DNA from: CAVSWN01 sp046728115
GTDB taxonomy: Bacteria; Acidobacteriota; Vicinamibacteria; Vicinamibacterales; CAVVIG01
Length of the DNA stretch: 6,321 nucleotides
Direction: 5' to 3'
Assembly (NCBI GenBank): GCA_046728115.1
Contig: JBKPDW010000168.1
Coordinates: 1-6,321, forward strand
Translations under genes and position numbers: made by a program
In this document: positions 6,103-6,321 of the stretch, one piece after another
How the letters are laid out: each line of letters starts with the position of its first letter
Position numbering within the stretch: the first letter of the stretch is position 1
The notes under the pieces: generated by a model
What the model was told of the DNA's origin: nothing
Seen by the model: only the letters and a program-made list of their open reading frames with translations
The model's database searches: none

Positions 6103-6138
6103 TCAAAGTTTGATGTCCGATTTCGCAATGATCGGACA
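6103..6138. promoter_or_regulatory. Two adjacent palindromes upstream of the HELGH gene, candidate operator
   Basis: TGTCCGAT (6114-6121) and ATCGGACA (6131-6138) form a perfect 8-bp inverted repeat around a 9-nt spacer. TCAAAGTTTGA (6103-6113), a perfect palindrome with one central base, directly abuts it. Together they lie 28-63 bp before the ATG at 6075, a typical place for an operator. A terminator for the upstream gene is less likely because no T-tract follows. There is no recognisable regulator gene in the window. Confidence 0.35.
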
Positions 6139-6221
6139 GTCGCTTGTCGCGCTTCCGCAACACGCCACCACGGTGCACACAGGCGACGCGGAAACACCAT
6201 CGACCGAAATGCGACATTGCG

Positions 6222-6321
6222 CTAGGAAGACACCTCGAAGTCCACCGCGACGATGTGGTCGCAGAGGGTGACGCCCCACTGGGCGACCGGGACGTGTCGC
6301 TCGTGTTTCTGGTACGCATCG
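6222..6321 (-). CDS. C-terminal end of an unidentified protein (start beyond the window)
   Basis: The minus-strand frame from 6320 to the TAG at 6222-6224 encodes 32 residues, from DAYQKHERH through VPVAQWGV to VAVDFEVSS. It is called coding because 28 of 32 sense codons end in G or C, the composition is protein-like (no Arg/Ser excess as in the shadow frames), and it lies on the same strand as the downstream genes. I do not recognise the family. It ends 146 bp before the HELGH start. The other open frame here (6008-6319) is rich in Arg and Ser and overlaps the HELGH gene. Confidence 0.6.
   Translation of the reverse strand, partial: DAYQKHERHVPVAQWGVTLCDHIVAVDFEVSS

Noticed and set aside
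6008..6319. 103-codon minus-strand open frame at the right end
   Set aside because: Its translation is Ser/Arg-rich, it overlaps the start of the HELGH gene in another frame, and at the right edge it competes with a better coding frame ending at 6222.

Overview
This window is GC-rich bacterial DNA with gene-dense, C/G-ending codon usage. The gene content suggests a soil-type Acidobacteriota bacterium, possibly near Vicinamibacteria. The main pointers are an exported AbgB-like M20 amidohydrolase with a GHGEGHNSG motif and a very long exported M14 metallocarboxypeptidase with polyglycine inserts. The taxonomic placement is inferred from gene style only. No marker gene, RNA gene, CRISPR array or insertion sequence is visible.

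Layout from left to right. (1) 1-1140, minus: the N-terminal 380 residues of an exported M20-family amidohydrolase, cut by the left edge. (2) 1141-1317: a divergent intergenic region with a candidate promoter and hairpin for the amidohydrolase, then an array of degenerate GGTAAT-type octamers that turns into its own inverse. (3) 1318-2319, plus: a YheT-like alpha/beta hydrolase. (4) 2320-2408: a short convergent gap filled with CAGCCATY octamers and a hairpin. (5) 2409-5312, minus: a 967-residue exported M14 carboxypeptidase with a C-terminal glutamine-amidotransferase-like region. (6) 5313-5379: a gap with GGGA-type repeats that continue into the end of the next gene. (7) 5380-6075, minus: a small exported HELGH zincin-like protein. 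(8) 6076-6221: a gap with two adjacent palindromes. (9) 6222 to the right edge, minus: the last 32 residues of an unidentified protein.

Three of the four well-covered genes encode exported zinc-type hydrolases acting on peptide or amide bonds (M20, M14 and HELGH), and the fourth is a cytoplasmic serine esterase-type hydrolase. The set fits a peptide-scavenging lifestyle, but nothing in the sequence shows that the four work as one pathway. Only the M14 and HELGH genes could share a transcript: they lie on the same strand 67 bp apart.

The most unusual signal is at the gene borders. Each of the three borders between complete genes carries a degenerate tandem repeat of about 8 bp, and each border uses a different unit (GGTAAT, CAGCCAT, GGGA). 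The arrays abut or run into coding sequence. No defence or other multigene system is evident.
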